Assembly: GCF_024158745.1 (NCBI RefSeq) | Contig: NZ_JAMZAW010000021.1 | Span: 1 to 64,000, forward strand | Origin: Paenibacillus tyrphae | GTDB lineage: Bacteria > Bacillota > Bacilli > Paenibacillales > NBRC-103111 | Length of the DNA stretch: 64,000 nt | Direction of reading: 5' to 3' | Part shown: piece by piece, positions 24,057 through 34,305 of the stretch | Numbering within the stretch: position 1 is the first letter of the stretch | Layout of the letters: each line of letters begins with the position of its first letter | Notes under the pieces: model-generated | Told to the model about the DNA's origin: nothing | Seen by the model: only the letters and a program-made list of their open reading frames with translations | Database searches by the model: none | Position numbers and translations under genes: made by a program

Positions 24057-27000
24057 GACCTTTGTTCATATTGTCCGGAATGACAAAGGACACCGTAGTC
24101 CCTTCATTCGGCTTGCTGCGAATGGACAAGCCTTGACCATACAATTGCGTCAAGCGCCGGTTCGTATTGGAAAGTCCGATTCCGCGTCTGCTTTTGGCCG
24201 TCGGATTCAACAGCTGCTTGACCTTGTCCGGCTCCATGCCCTTGCCGTCATCCGCGACTTCAACATGGATGCCCCCCTCGCCCGCCTTTAATTTGGCTGA
24301 GAAGGCCGTGCTTGACGGCATTTTCGACCAGCGGCTGGATCGAAAGCGGGGGAAGAAGCAGGTCGATGCCCGGGTCAACCTCCCACAAGACCGACAGCCT
24401 GCTGCCGAACCGCTCTTGTTCAACAAACAGATAGGCTTTCACAAGCTCCAGCTCGTGCGACAGCTCTACAAGCTTTCCGGTATTGAGAAAATCAAAGCTG
24501 ATCCGCAAAAAGGATGCAAACGCATCGCCGAGCTCGCGCATTTTCTCCGTGTCGATCTCGCTCAGGGCCATGATGGAATTCAGCGTATTGAACAGAAAAT
24601 GAGGCTGAATTTGTGCTTGCAGATAGGCGGCTTCCATACGTAAACGTTCTTGGATGGATTGCTTCAGCGTGATCAGCGCCCTAATCCGGTATTGCAGCTC
24701 CAACGCGTCTACCGGCTTGGTCACGTAATCGTTGGCTCCCGACTTGAAGCCGGTATAGATGTCGGCAGGTTGGCTGCGCGCGGTCAGCAGCAGCACCGGA
24801 AGCTCAGATAAGGAGTACTGCTCCCTTACCTTCTGCGTCAACTCGTAGCCGGACATCTGCGGCATCATGACATCGGCGATCAGCAGATCCCATTGCTGGG
24901 TACCCAGCAGCTCCAGCACCTCGCGGGCGGAATGAGCGGTTGTGATGCGGTACGGCTCCGACGAAAGGATGCCAACAAGCACATTCAAGTTGACGGGATC
25001 GTCATCCACGGCCAAAATATTCGCCTTCCCGTCATTCTCAAGCGGCGGGACAAGTATGGAAGCGGCCAATTCGCCGATAGAGGCGTCCGAAGCCATTACC
25101 GCGGCGCGCACTTTTTCCGCTGCATCCGCGATCAGTGGAGACTGAAGCGGATTTTGCGGCAGCGACGGGAGATGCGGCACATTAGCTAACGGAAGGTCGA
25201 AGCTGAATACCGAACCCTTTCCAAGTTCGGAGCGGACGGTCAATGCACCGCCGTGCAATTCGACCAGCTGCTTGCATATGCTTAACCCAAGTCCGATGCC
25301 CCGTCCGTCGCTTATTCCATAAGATCCTTGTTCGTAAGGGAGAAACACCCTCGCTTGGGTCTTCTCGTCCATGCCGACCCCGGTGTCGGAGATATGGATC
25401 ACGGCGTGTCCTTCCCGGGTCTCGGCGGAAACGGAAATGGTTCCTTCCTCCGTGTATTTGAGCGCGTTATGCACCAAGTTATATAAAATTTGCACGAGCC
25501 TTTTCTCATCGGCCATAACCGGCGGCATCGATTCCGTGATGTCCATATGCAGTCGGACAGGCTTGCCCTCAAGCATAAATTGAAGCATGCCGATGACGCC
25601 GAGCACGACGGATTGAATGTGCAGAGGCTCTTGCTGCAGTACGATGCGGTGCTCCTGAAGCCGTGCGACATCGAGAAGATCGCCGAGCATATGCGACATG
25701 CGGCGGCTGATGGTAATAAGCAGCTCCATGTCTTTCAGGCTGCGCTCGTTCAGCTTCGCTTTCTCTTTGGTCACGACACTCTGAGCGATATTGATAATGC
25801 CGTGCAGCGGCGTTCTCAGCTCATGCGATGTATTGGCCAGAAATTGATCCTTCAGCTTGTCGGCTTTCCTTAACTGATCGTTGAGGATGGCGTTTTCCCT
25901 GGCGTTGCGGAAATATTGTTTAAACCAGTAGGCCGAAAAACCGATAATCGCCGCAATAATATCGATCGGATAGTAAACGGGATTATAGGAGCTCCATAGG
26001 CTCCAGAGAAAACTCGACATAATGCCGGCTGCGGACATCACTAAAAAGACGCCGTCGTTGACGGCTCTTTTCCCGAAGATCATGGTTCCCGCCGTATAAG
26101 CAAACCAGACGAAGGGGAGCAAATAGAAGCAAGCAAATATCCCCAGGTCAACCGATCCATTCACCCATGCCGCATTTGCAGCGAACAGAAAACACGTATA
26201 AGCAAGGAGCACCGCGGTGAGTACCCGCAAGCCGACACTCTTCGGAGGAGCCGAAGAGAACCTCCTAAAGAGTAGAAGCATAAGATACGAATGCCATAGC
26301 AGGGCAATCAGTCTGAGCTTCAACGCCCATGTATAGTTGATCGGCAGCCATAGCAAAAGCAGGTTATCATGACCGGTCGTAATGGAAATTCCGGTTGCCA
26401 GCGTCAACAGAAAGACAATGACCAACGTCCGTTCATGCGGGTTAAACGTATAAAGGACAAAGGCATACATACCGTGAAGCATCAGGACGATAAACGTAAC
26501 CAGTTGAAACCCGATGGAATACCAGCGTGCATAGTCGATCGCCGCTTGGGAACCAAAGTAAATGGGGCGCAAGATCCCACCGTTATAAGGGTCGTCGAAA
26601 TTCGCCACCCGGATAAGCAATTCAAGCTCTGTGGCCCCCATTGTATCGTAGGAGGCCGTGTAGGAGACGTTTTCGGGCGTATACTCATTCGCATGTTCGG
26701 CAGGCTTTCCGATATTGGGTTTAACCTGCTCGTTGATTTCCACACCGGATGAGGCCTGTATGCCTCGCAACCAAAAAGCGACAGGCTGCTTCAGCGGATC
26801 GACCAGAATGCGCAGCCGATACGTTCCGTAGCCATACGAGGAGTCCGGGCCATTCGTCAGTTGGCTGCTCCAATCTCCCGGAACCTGAATAGGGCGGAAT
26901 TCGTTTTCCGCCAACGCTGCGTCCCGGTGAAATGCCAATTTTCCAGGGTAGAATTGCCACTCGCCATCCAAGGAGATGGTAGGGGATTGATCCAGGTCCA

Positions 27001-27154
27001 CACCGCGCAAATCGAGCACGCCATGGACGGCGCGGGGGTGCTCCAATGTGGGGAAAATTTCGGTCCAAGTCCAGCGCAGGCCGAGGAGGATGCCGAGAAA
27101 TAATATAATGGTCGCTATATACTTAGGCGTGGTGTTATTTTTCATTCGCATCAT
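24028..27154 (-). CDS. 7TM hybrid sensor kinase with second LytS-like kinase, frameshifted
   Basis: A membrane hybrid kinase of about 1,040 residues if one frameshift is repaired. Order: signal anchor, 7TMR-DISM extracellular domain (residues 35-200), seven helices (210-415), HisKA with H444, HATPase (DTGVGMDE, GRGIGLGLSICKQ), receiver with D761 in LLIADVMMPQMSG, then a LytS-like kinase with H852 in QIQPHFLFNTLNS and a final HATPase. The first frame ends in LLSQIKGGRGGHPC at 24260. The expected continuation (IHVEVADDGKGMEPDK, RRGIGLSNTNRRL) is in the next frame down to 24028. The shift lies at a run of six C on the plus strand (24272-24277), where five would restore the frame. No strong ribosome-binding site is seen at 27154. 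Signal unknown. Confidence 0.85.
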
Positions 27155-27234
27155 ACGAAGAAGTTCGACAGTACTTGCGCTTATTCCTTTCGTTCAACTT
27201 GCGGCTTCGATAATAAAAACTGTTGATTTGTCAT

Positions 27235-27774
27235 TCAATCTGTCTTGTTCTGCAGGTGGGTTTTGGCTCTTCTGTTTTTCGGTATTTCCAATAGCTGCAC
27301 TTTATCGATAATATCAGGAATTTCGATTACGGCAGTTTCTAAAGGAATAAATATAAATATTTTGCCTGTCGATCGTTCCCATTTTTCAAAATCGAAATTT
27401 GAAGTCACGGTTATATGCTGAGATTTCAGATAACGATGGATCTCGGCATGAGTCAGATCGATTTCCGACTCATCACCAGGATGCTCAAAAGCCAGATATT
27501 CACCTTCCGGAATATTCAATACATTCAAGTCGGCATGTCCACCTTGATCGCTTCCCACAAATGTAATGAAATCTGTGTTTTCGGTAAAATCATCTGAAAT
27601 GTAAATTTGAATGAGATAGTTCGGTTCTATATACTGCTTAACATATGCCTTCATGGCATCCACAATATGCTCTGTCTGGTCTTCCTTTAAATTGTGTTTC
27701 AGGCTGATACCATAAAGTATCTTCGCTTCATGAACAATATGTTTGACATTGTTCAAAGATATCCACTCTCCCAT
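27235..27774 (-). CDS. GyrI-like effector-binding domain protein
   Basis: A 179-residue soluble protein that looks like a stand-alone AraC effector-binding/GyrI-like domain: GISLKHNLKEDQTEHIVDAMKAYVKQ, VGSDQGGHADLNVLNIPEGEYLAFEHPGDESEI, and FDFEKWERSTGKIFIFIPLE near the end. Such domains bind cationic drugs or hydrophobic ligands, and free-standing ones may sequester or hydrolyse them. The ATG at 27774 has no clear ribosome-binding site; TTG at 27756, with GAGTGG upstream, is an alternative. It precedes the hybrid kinase on the same strand with an 80-base gap. Confidence 0.6.
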   Translation of the reverse strand: MGEWISLNNVKHIVHEAKILYGISLKHNLKEDQTEHIVDAMKAYVKQYIEPNYLIQIYISDDFTENTDFITFVGSDQGGHADLNVLNIPEGEYLAFEHPGDESEIDLTHAEIHRYLKSQHITVTSNFDFEKWERSTGKIFIFIPLETAVIEIPDIIDKVQLLEIPKNRRAKTHLQNKTD

Positions 27775-27922
27775 CTTTGTACATTAGTTTTTTCATAAAC
27801 CGTCTTATAATCATATCTTCATCATTTTCATGAGATGACCTCGTCAAAATGGTATGAAACATGAACATCTATGTTTTACGACGAAGCTGCACATGAATAT
27901 GTTTCCCTTTGCTTGGCCAACG

Positions 27923-29035
27923 TTACAGAAACTTTTTCATCTCGTTAAAAGCGAGATGACGATGGCCGGCCTGGCAGTGCTGTTCGCCGCCGGTTTCTCT
28001 GGTAAAGACCTTTGTCGTGATAGACGCCGCATTGCACAGCTCTTGCTGGATTTGCGGCAGACGGCTGATCGGAACGTACTGATCCTCCTCTCCGGCCAGC
28101 AGCAATACGTCCTGGTTGATCAACGGACCGAGCCCGGCCATCGTATGCTTCTCGAAATTTTTAAGCAAGCCGAATGGGGTGGTCTCGCCCGTATTTTCCA
28201 TGCCTTTTGTGATTTTCCAGTTTAGATCGATATTCGAGGCCATCATGCTGTAAAACATGGCATTGATCTGATCGGCTTCATTGGCAGCCAATAGGGAGGC
28301 CAGCTTGTTCCAGACATCGTCCGGCATCCTCATTTTCAGCGCATCGAGGCCGCAGTAGAAAATATTGAAAGCGATGACTTTGTCGATCCGTTTCTCAAAA
28401 GCGGCCGCGCGCATCGCCAAATAACCGCCCCACGAACCTCCCACAATACCGATACGCTCAAGCTTGAAATAGTCAATGACGGCGGCCACCGGCTTTTCCC
28501 AGTTCGGAATGAATTTCAAGCCGTTTTTTAGTGCCGTGCCTTGTCCGGGACCGTCGAAGACAATAATATGATAATCGATCCCTCTTAAAAAGTTCAGCAT
28601 TTTGAGCATTTCTTCCATGTGGGAATCGTAGCCGCCGAAGACGAGCAACGTTTTCCGGGCGCCCGGCGTAATTAGCTTTACCGCTGGAAGATACGAATTC
28701 TCATAGGGGATCTGATAGGATTCATAATCGAAATCACGAAAGCCTTTGTAGAAAGTCTCGCGATACTTGCGATACATCTTTTCTTTGTGCGGATCGGACG
28801 GAGCCAGATAAAATTCGGCGGCCTGATAATAAACGGAAGCAAGATCGTAATCCTGCCGCTCTTCCCGCATGACCGCATAGTCCAGCCAAGTCTCATACCA
28901 GCTTTGCGCATCCGTCAATCTTGGAACAATCCCTTGCAAATCCTGATTAGCCCGTTCATCCTCCTGATAGAAGTCATTCAAGAAACGGTTGATTTGCAAA
29001 TTGAATTGCTCGTTGTCAACATAGGATTTAAACAT
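27923..29035 (-). CDS. Alpha/beta hydrolase (FrsA-like)
   Basis: A 370-residue soluble hydrolase. The N-terminal 110 residues are a helical cap (WYETWLDYAVMREERQDYDLASVYYQAAEFYL). The core has TLLVFGGYDSHMEEM (oxyanion strand), FDGPGQG and the nucleophile elbow G-G-S-W-G-G-Y around residues 198-204. An aspartate follows in LLLAGEEDQYVPI and the histidine in EQHCQAGHRHLAF. This is the layout of FrsA/DUF1100-type esterases and of acyl-peptide hydrolases acting on small substrates. AAGGAGGG is 8 bases before the ATG. It is divergent from a TetR regulator, its likely repressor. Confidence 0.87.
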   Translation of the reverse strand: MFKSYVDNEQFNLQINRFLNDFYQEDERANQDLQGIVPRLTDAQSWYETWLDYAVMREERQDYDLASVYYQAAEFYLAPSDPHKEKMYRKYRETFYKGFRDFDYESYQIPYENSYLPAVKLITPGARKTLLVFGGYDSHMEEMLKMLNFLRGIDYHIIVFDGPGQGTALKNGLKFIPNWEKPVAAVIDYFKLERIGIVGGSWGGYLAMRAAAFEKRIDKVIAFNIFYCGLDALKMRMPDDVWNKLASLLAANEADQINAMFYSMMASNIDLNWKITKGMENTGETTPFGLLKNFEKHTMAGLGPLINQDVLLLAGEEDQYVPISRLPQIQQELCNAASITTKVFTRETGGEQHCQAGHRHLAFNEMKKFL

Positions 29036-29181
29036 CGTTATCCCTCCTTGATTGGGTTACAAAACCTATAGTAGAGGGCCCGGCCCGGTCTAACCATAAG
29101 CAAAAAAGTTCAAGAAGTACGAAATCGGACGATATGCATACCCGTGGTTCGAAAAGCGACTTTTAGAAAGGAATGGACGAG

Positions 29182-29754
29182 ATGGAGGAAGACGTTCGAG
29201 TGTATAAAACCAAAAAAAGCATTTCCGAAGCGTTCGTCCAGCTGCTGCACGAAAAAGATTTCAATCACATTACGGTAAAGGACATTTGTACCCGTTCGTT
29301 GACCAGCAAATCGACTTTTTACAGTCACTTTCTCGATAAATACGACCTGCTGGAAAAGCTGGTGAAGAAGCATGCCGACACGTTCGAGAGAGAAATTGCG
29401 CGGCGCTTTGAATCCATAAAGCATGGCAATGTGGGGGAAGTCATTGAAACGATCGTGAATCAAGCGGCGGCCCATAAAACGGAGATTGCCGCACTGCTGA
29501 ACGTACACATGTCCGCAGCGGATTTGCGTGTGGAATTCGAAGCGATTTTATACGATGCCTGCTTCGCCTTTCTGGACAAGGAACCGGCCGCGTTTGCCGT
29601 CCCGATAGACTATTTGGCGCAGCTGTACGCGGCCAATGCCATGGCGCTGCTTCATTGGACTTTACACAACGGCAAGGATGCGAGCGCCATAGCTTTGGCT
29701 GACGACATGCAGCGGTTTATTTTTGACCAGGTTCGGCGGAGTCATGGATCGTGA
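29182..29754 (+). CDS. TetR-family transcriptional regulator
   Basis: A 190-residue regulator. The N-terminal TetR HTH is RVYKTKKSISEAFVQLLHEKDFNHITVKDICTRSLTSKSTFYSHFLDKYDLLEKLV. The rest is a helical ligand domain with the DhaS/TetR_C-like ending LAQLYAANAMALLHWTLHNGKDAS. AAAGGA lies directly against the ATG at 29173, so the ATG at 29182 with 9-base spacing is preferred. It is divergent from the alpha/beta hydrolase; no clear palindrome was found in the 146-base gap, which is GC-rich near the hydrolase side. Confidence 0.88.
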   Translation: MEEDVRVYKTKKSISEAFVQLLHEKDFNHITVKDICTRSLTSKSTFYSHFLDKYDLLEKLVKKHADTFEREIARRFESIKHGNVGEVIETIVNQAAAHKTEIAALLNVHMSAADLRVEFEAILYDACFAFLDKEPAAFAVPIDYLAQLYAANAMALLHWTLHNGKDASAIALADDMQRFIFDQVRRSHGS

Positions 29755-29838
29755 GCTTGTGAGAATTTTGAGAGAAGCGTCTGGTAAGATGCAGGGGGGT
29801 TATACATATGAGGTAAGCTTCGGAGGAGGAAAGGACAA

Positions 29839-32800
29839 GTGACGAATCGGAGATATTTCAATTCGTTTCCAGGGAAGTTGTGGGTATGGGGCATTGCAAT
29901 CATGATGGTCTCTGTAACCTTATTCACTTATCCCGTGCAAGCGGTGGAACAATGGAGTCAATACGCCAAGATAGGGCGTGGCAGCAATGATATTGCCGGA
30001 GCGTTCTCGAGACCGAGCGGCTTGACGGTAGACGGCAGCGGGAATTTGTATGTCGCCGATACGAGTAACAATCGTATCCAGAAGCTGACGGCGGCTACAG
30101 GCATGTGGAGCGAATGGGGAAAGGGCAGCGGAGCATTCGGAACCAGTTTGGGTGAGTTTTCCAATCCAACAAGCGTGGCGGTCGACCGCAGCGGGAACGT
30201 CTATGTGGCCGATAGGGAGAACCATCGTGTCCAGAAGCTGACAGTAGCCACCGGGGTGTGGAGCGAGTGGAAGAGCGGCGATGGAAGATCGGGAAGCGGC
30301 TTGGGCGAGTTTAAAAATCCGAACGGTGTGGCTGTGGATAGCAGCGGGAATGTCTACGTGGCCGATACGGGTAACCATCGCATTCAGAAGTTGACGGCAG
30401 CTACAGGCGTATGGAGCGAGTGGAAGAGCAGCGGCGGAGGGTCGGGAAGCGGCCTTGGGGAGTTTAGCGGTCCGGCCCGCGTGTCGGTAGACAGCAGCGA
30501 CAATGTCTACGTGGCCGATACGGGTAACCATCGCATTCAGAAGTTGACGGCAGCTACAGGCGTATGGAGCGAGTGGAAGCGCAGCGGGGGAGGATCGGGA
30601 AGCGGCCTGGGCGAGTTCAGCAATCCCTCCGAAGTGGCTATCGATGGCAGCGGGAACATATACGTGGCCGACGCGGGTAACCATCGGATCCAAAAACTGA
30701 CGATCGCTACAGGGGTGTGGAGCGAGTGGAAGCGCAGCGCTGGAGGGGCCGGAAGCGGCCTGGGCGAGTTCAATAATCCCAAAGGCGTAGCGGTAGACGG
30801 CAGCGGCAATGTCTACGTGGCCGATTCCAATAATGAGCGCGTTCAGAAATTAGATATTTCATCCAATTCATGGAGCGAGTGGATATATATTGGAGGTGTG
30901 ATTGGCAAAGGCCTGGGTGAGTTTAAGTATCCAAACGGCGTAGCGGTGGATAGCAGCGGTAACGTCTACGTGGCTGCTGATTACGGTAACCATCGCATCC
31001 AGAAGCTGGATGCATCGACACGCGTATGGAGCGAGTGGGGGAAGAGCAACGGACAGTTCGGAAGCGGCTTAGGCGAGTTCGACGGGCCAACCGATGTTGC
31101 TGTGGACAGCAGCGGGAATGTCTATGTGTCCGATTTTTATAACCACCGCGTTCAGAAGCTGACGGTTGCTACAGGCGCATGGAGTGAGTGGAAAAAGAGC
31201 GGCGGAGGGGCAGGAAGCGGCCTTGGACAGTTTAACTATCCTAGCGGTGTAGCGGTGGACGGCGACGGGAACGTCTATGTGGCCGATTCCGGTAACAACC
31301 GCATCCAGAGGCTGACGTCGGCTACAGGCGTATGGAGCGAGTGGAAGAAGAGCGGCGGCGGCGCAGGAAACGGCCTGGGCGAGTTTGATTATCCTACCGA
31401 TGTAGCGGTAGATCGCAGCGGGAATGTCTATGTGGCGGATATGAATAACCATCGCATCCAGAAACTGACGGTAGCTACAGGGGGGTGGAGCGAGTGGAAG
31501 AAGAGCGGCGGCGGTGCAGGAAACGGCCTGGGCGAGTTTGCTGAGCCGTACCACTTGGCGGTAAACGGCGACGGGAATGTCTATGTAGCCGATTCCAATA
31601 ACCATCGCATCCAGAAGCTGACGGCAGCTACAGGGAAGTGGAGCGAGTGGAAGAGAAGAGGCGGCGGCGCAGGAGGCGGCTTAGGCGAGTTTTACAGTCC
31701 GTTAGGCGTAGCGGTGGGTAGCAGCGGGAATGTCTACGTGGCCGATTCCAGCAATCATCGGGTGCAAAAGCTGGAAGGCGAGAACACTCCTCCAGACGCA
31801 CCGACGAATGTAACGGCGGAGGTAGCGAATGGCGAATCGCAAGCGACCATCAAGTTTACGGCGCCTGTTAGCGACGGAGGCAGCGCCATTACTGGCTATA
31901 CCGTGACTTCGAGCCCGGGAGGGTTGACGGCTAGCGGCACAGGCAGTCCGATCACGGTGACCGGCTTAACGTACGGCACGGCGTATACGTTCACCGTCGT
32001 TGCGACGAACGACTTGGGGAACTCTACAGCTTCGCTGCCATCGAACAGCGTAACGCCTACGGCATCGACAGCGCCCGGCGCTCCGACCCATGTAACGGCA
32101 GAGGTAGCGAATGGCGAATCGCAAGCGACCATCAAGTTTACGGCGCCTGTCAGCAATGGAGGCAGCCCCATTACTGGCTATACCGTGACTTCAAGCCCGG
32201 GAGGGTTGACGGCCAGCGGTACGGGCAGTCCGATCACGGTGACGGGCTTAACGTATGGCACGGCTTATACATTCACCGTCGTTGCCACGAACGGCGTGGG
32301 GAATTCTAAAGCTTCGCTGCCATCGAACAGCGTAACGCCTACAGCATCGACAGCGCCTGCTACGGTACCCGGCGCGCCGACGGCTGTAACGGCCGTGGTA
32401 GAGCACGGTCAATCGCAAGCGACCGTGACCTTTACCCCGCCTGCCAGCAACGGAGGCAGTACGATTACAGGTTACATCGTCACCGCAAGTCCGGGAGGGT
32501 TGACGGCTAGCGGCACAGGCAGTCCGATCACCGTAACCGGCTTAACGTATGGCACCACTTATACGTTCACCGTGGTTGCCATCAATGGCGTAGGAAGCTC
32601 GGCCTCTTCGGTTCCATCCAATCGTGTGACGCTGACCGCGCCTGCGACCGTGCCGGGCGCACCGACGAACGTAAAAGCTGTTGCGGGCAACGGGGAAGCG
32701 ACCGTGACCTTCACCCCGCCTGCCAGCCATGGGGGCAGTCCGATCGAAAGCTATACGGTCATTGCTAGTCCGGGCGGCAGAACGGCAACGGGCACGGGCA

Positions 32801-34239
32801 GCCCGATCACGGTGACCGGCTTAACGAATGGCGTAACCTATACGTTTACGGTGATTGCGACCAACAGTATCGGCAGCGGCGCCGCTGCCGACGTTTCCAA
32901 CGCAGTAAGGCCAGAAGGCTCATCCGATAGCGGCAGCAGCGACAATACGCCGTCCTCGGGAGGTACGTCTTCACAGCCGGCGCCTGCGGCAGCATCGGAA
33001 TCCGATAAAACGGGTGCCGTCGTTCTTGTGAACGGCCAATCGGTGAATGCAGGAACGGTAAAGGTAACGACTGTCGATTTGCGGAAAGTAACGACCGTCA
33101 CGCTTGACCAGAATAAGCTCGAAGAGAGGCTCGCCAAGGAAGGGAAATCCGCCGTGGTGACGATACCGGTGAATACCGCATCCGATGTCGTGATCGGAGA
33201 GCTTAACGGGCAGATGGTTAGCAGAATGGAAGCGCAGCAAGCGGTATTGGAGATAAAAACGGATAAAGCGGCTTATCGTATACCGGCCCGGCAGATCAAC
33301 ATCCAATCGATCTCCAATCAGGTGGGCAAAGCGCCAGCGCTGCAGGATATTAAGGTACAGATCGAAATCGCCGTGCCTAAAACGCCGGTTCCATCGCCTG
33401 AAGGAACGATTGCGATTGTCGCTCCGCCGCTTGATTTTGCGGTGAGAGCTACTTATAAAGACAAAACCGTGGAAGTGACCGAGTTCCAAGCTTATGTCGA
33501 ACGCACCATGGCTATTCCGGACGGCGTCGATCCGAACAAAATCACGACGGGAGTCGCGATAGAGACGGATGGCACGCTGCGCCATGTGCCGACGAAGGTC
33601 GTGCTGTCGAACGGCAAGTATTATGCCAAGATCAACAGTCTGACGAATAGCGTCTATTCCGTCATATGGCATCCGCTTGCGTTTAAGGACGTTGAGCGGT
33701 ACTGGGCGGAGCAAGCCGTAAACGATATGGGATCGCGTCTGGTCGTGAGCGGCGTCGGCCAAGGCGCATTCCATCCCGATCAAGATATTACGCGTGCGGA
33801 GTTCGCGGCTATCCTGATTCGCGGATTAGGGTTAAAAGCAAAAGAAGGGGCACAGCCTTTCTCCGACGTTGAACGGAAGGATTGGTTCGCCGGTGCGGTT
33901 GGGACGGCATATGCGTACAACCTGATCGGCGGCTTCGAAGACGGCACCTTCCGTCCGAATGAGAAGATTACGCGCGAACAAGCGATGACCATCTTGGCAA
34001 GAGCGATGACCATTACAGGGCTTGGCGCGAAGTCTTCCCCAACCGCGGAACCGCTGCTGAACTCCTTCGCCGACGCGGGGACGGTATCGGATTGGGCGAA
34101 GAGCGGAATTTCCGACGCCTTGCAATCCGGGCTCCTTTCGGGACGGAGCGGCACGGAGCTGGCTCCGAAAGCCTTCATCACAAGAGCGGAAGTTGCAGTT
34201 ATTGTGCAGCGGCTTCTTCAGAAGTCCGATCTGATTTAA
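29839..34239 (+). CDS. S-layer-anchored surface protein with NHL and Fn3 repeats
   Basis: A secreted 1,466-residue cell-wall protein. GTG start with GGAGGAGGAAAGG upstream. Residues 1-37 are a signal peptide ending PVQA. Residues about 55-645 are 12 NHL-type propeller repeats of 50 residues, each reading near D-S-S-G-N-V-Y-V-A-D, N-H-R-I-Q-K-L and W-S-E-W. Residues 650-1035 are four fibronectin type III domains, followed by a Ser/Gly/Pro linker. A beta-rich domain found in Paenibacillus S-layer-type proteins covers 1060-1270. Three SLH domains (1272-1320, 1335-1385, 1400-1460; e.g. FSDVERKDWFAGAV, ITRAEFAAILIRGL) bind pyruvylated wall polymer. It is likely an adhesin or carbohydrate-related scaffold; no catalytic domain is visible. 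Terminator at 34258-34303. Confidence 0.9.
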   Translation: MTNRRYFNSFPGKLWVWGIAIMMVSVTLFTYPVQAVEQWSQYAKIGRGSNDIAGAFSRPSGLTVDGSGNLYVADTSNNRIQKLTAATGMWSEWGKGSGAFGTSLGEFSNPTSVAVDRSGNVYVADRENHRVQKLTVATGVWSEWKSGDGRSGSGLGEFKNPNGVAVDSSGNVYVADTGNHRIQKLTAATGVWSEWKSSGGGSGSGLGEFSGPARVSVDSSDNVYVADTGNHRIQKLTAATGVWSEWKRSGGGSGSGLGEFSNPSEVAIDGSGNIYVADAGNHRIQKLTIATGVWSEWKRSAGGAGSGLGEFNNPKGVAVDGSGNVYVADSNNERVQKLDISSNSWSEWIYIGGVIGKGLGEFKYPNGVAVDSSGNVYVAADYGNHRIQKLDASTRVWSEWGKSNGQFGSGLGEFDGPTDVAVDSSGNVYVSDFYNHRVQKLTVATGAWSEWKKSGGGAGSGLGQFNYPSGVAVDGDGNVYVADSGNNRIQRLTSATGVWSEWKKSGGGAGNGLGEFDYPTDVAVDRSGNVYVADMNNHRIQKLTVATGGWSEWKKSGGGAGNGLGEFAEPYHLAVNGDGNVYVADSNNHRIQKLTAATGKWSEWKRRGGGAGGGLGEFYSPLGVAVGSSGNVYVADSSNHRVQKLEGENTPPDAPTNVTAEVANGESQATIKFTAPVSDGGSAITGYTVTSSPGGLTASGTGSPITVTGLTYGTAYTFTVVATNDLGNSTASLPSNSVTPTASTAPGAPTHVTAEVANGESQATIKFTAPVSNGGSPITGYTVTSSPGGLTASGTGSPITVTGLTYGTAYTFTVVATNGVGNSKASLPSNSVTPTASTAPATVPGAPTAVTAVVEHGQSQATVTFTPPASNGGSTITGYIVTASPGGLTASGTGSPITVTGLTYGTTYTFTVVAINGVGSSASSVPSNRVTLTAPATVPGAPTNVKAVAGNGEATVTFTPPASHGGSPIESYTVIASPGGRTATGTGSPITVTGLTNGVTYTFTVIATNSIGSGAAADVSNAVRPEGSSDSGSSDNTPSSGGTSSQPAPAAASESDKTGAVVLVNGQSVNAGTVKVTTVDLRKVTTVTLDQNKLEERLAKEGKSAVVTIPVNTASDVVIGELNGQMVSRMEAQQAVLEIKTDKAAYRIPARQINIQSISNQVGKAPALQDIKVQIEIAVPKTPVPSPEGTIAIVAPPLDFAVRATYKDKTVEVTEFQAYVERTMAIPDGVDPNKITTGVAIETDGTLRHVPTKVVLSNGKYYAKINSLTNSVYSVIWHPLAFKDVERYWAEQAVNDMGSRLVVSGVGQGAFHPDQDITRAEFAAILIRGLGLKAKEGAQPFSDVERKDWFAGAVGTAYAYNLIGGFEDGTFRPNEKITREQAMTILARAMTITGLGAKSSPTAEPLLNSFADAGTVSDWAKSGISDALQSGLLSGRSGTELAPKAFITRAEVAVIVQRLLQKSDLI
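30031..31773 (+). repeat. Twelve tandem 150-bp NHL repeat units
   Basis: In-frame units of 150 bases (50 codons) encode the NHL blades of the surface protein. Several neighbouring units are nearly identical at DNA level, for example those beginning near 30331 and 30481, so copy number can change by recombination. Confidence 0.85.
31797..32910 (+). repeat. Four tandem Fn3-coding repeats
   Basis: Four fibronectin type III units of about 280-290 bases. The first two (from about 31797 and 32076) are almost identical; the third and fourth have diverged, indicating recent duplication of the first. Confidence 0.8.
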
Positions 34240-34257
34240 TAAGCTTACAGTTGCAAG

Positions 34258-34303
34258 AAACCGGCATCGCGTCCTCGAATAAAGGGCGTGATGCCGGTTT
34301 TAA
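34258..34303. terminator. Bidirectional terminator between converging genes
   Basis: AAACCGGCATC (34258-34268) pairs with GATGCCGGTTT (34290-34300), followed by T and A runs. It ends both the surface-protein gene and the tandem hydrolase gene. Confidence 0.8.
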
Positions 34304-34305
34304 AT

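Noticed and set aside
27854..28225. 123-codon plus-strand ORF overlapping the alpha/beta hydrolase end
   Set aside because: Antisense to the catalytic histidine region of the hydrolase; no ribosome-binding site or motif.
30031..31773. Regular 150-bp repeats considered as a CRISPR or intergenic array
   Set aside because: The repeats are in-frame coding units of an NHL-type protein, far longer than CRISPR repeats and without unique spacers.
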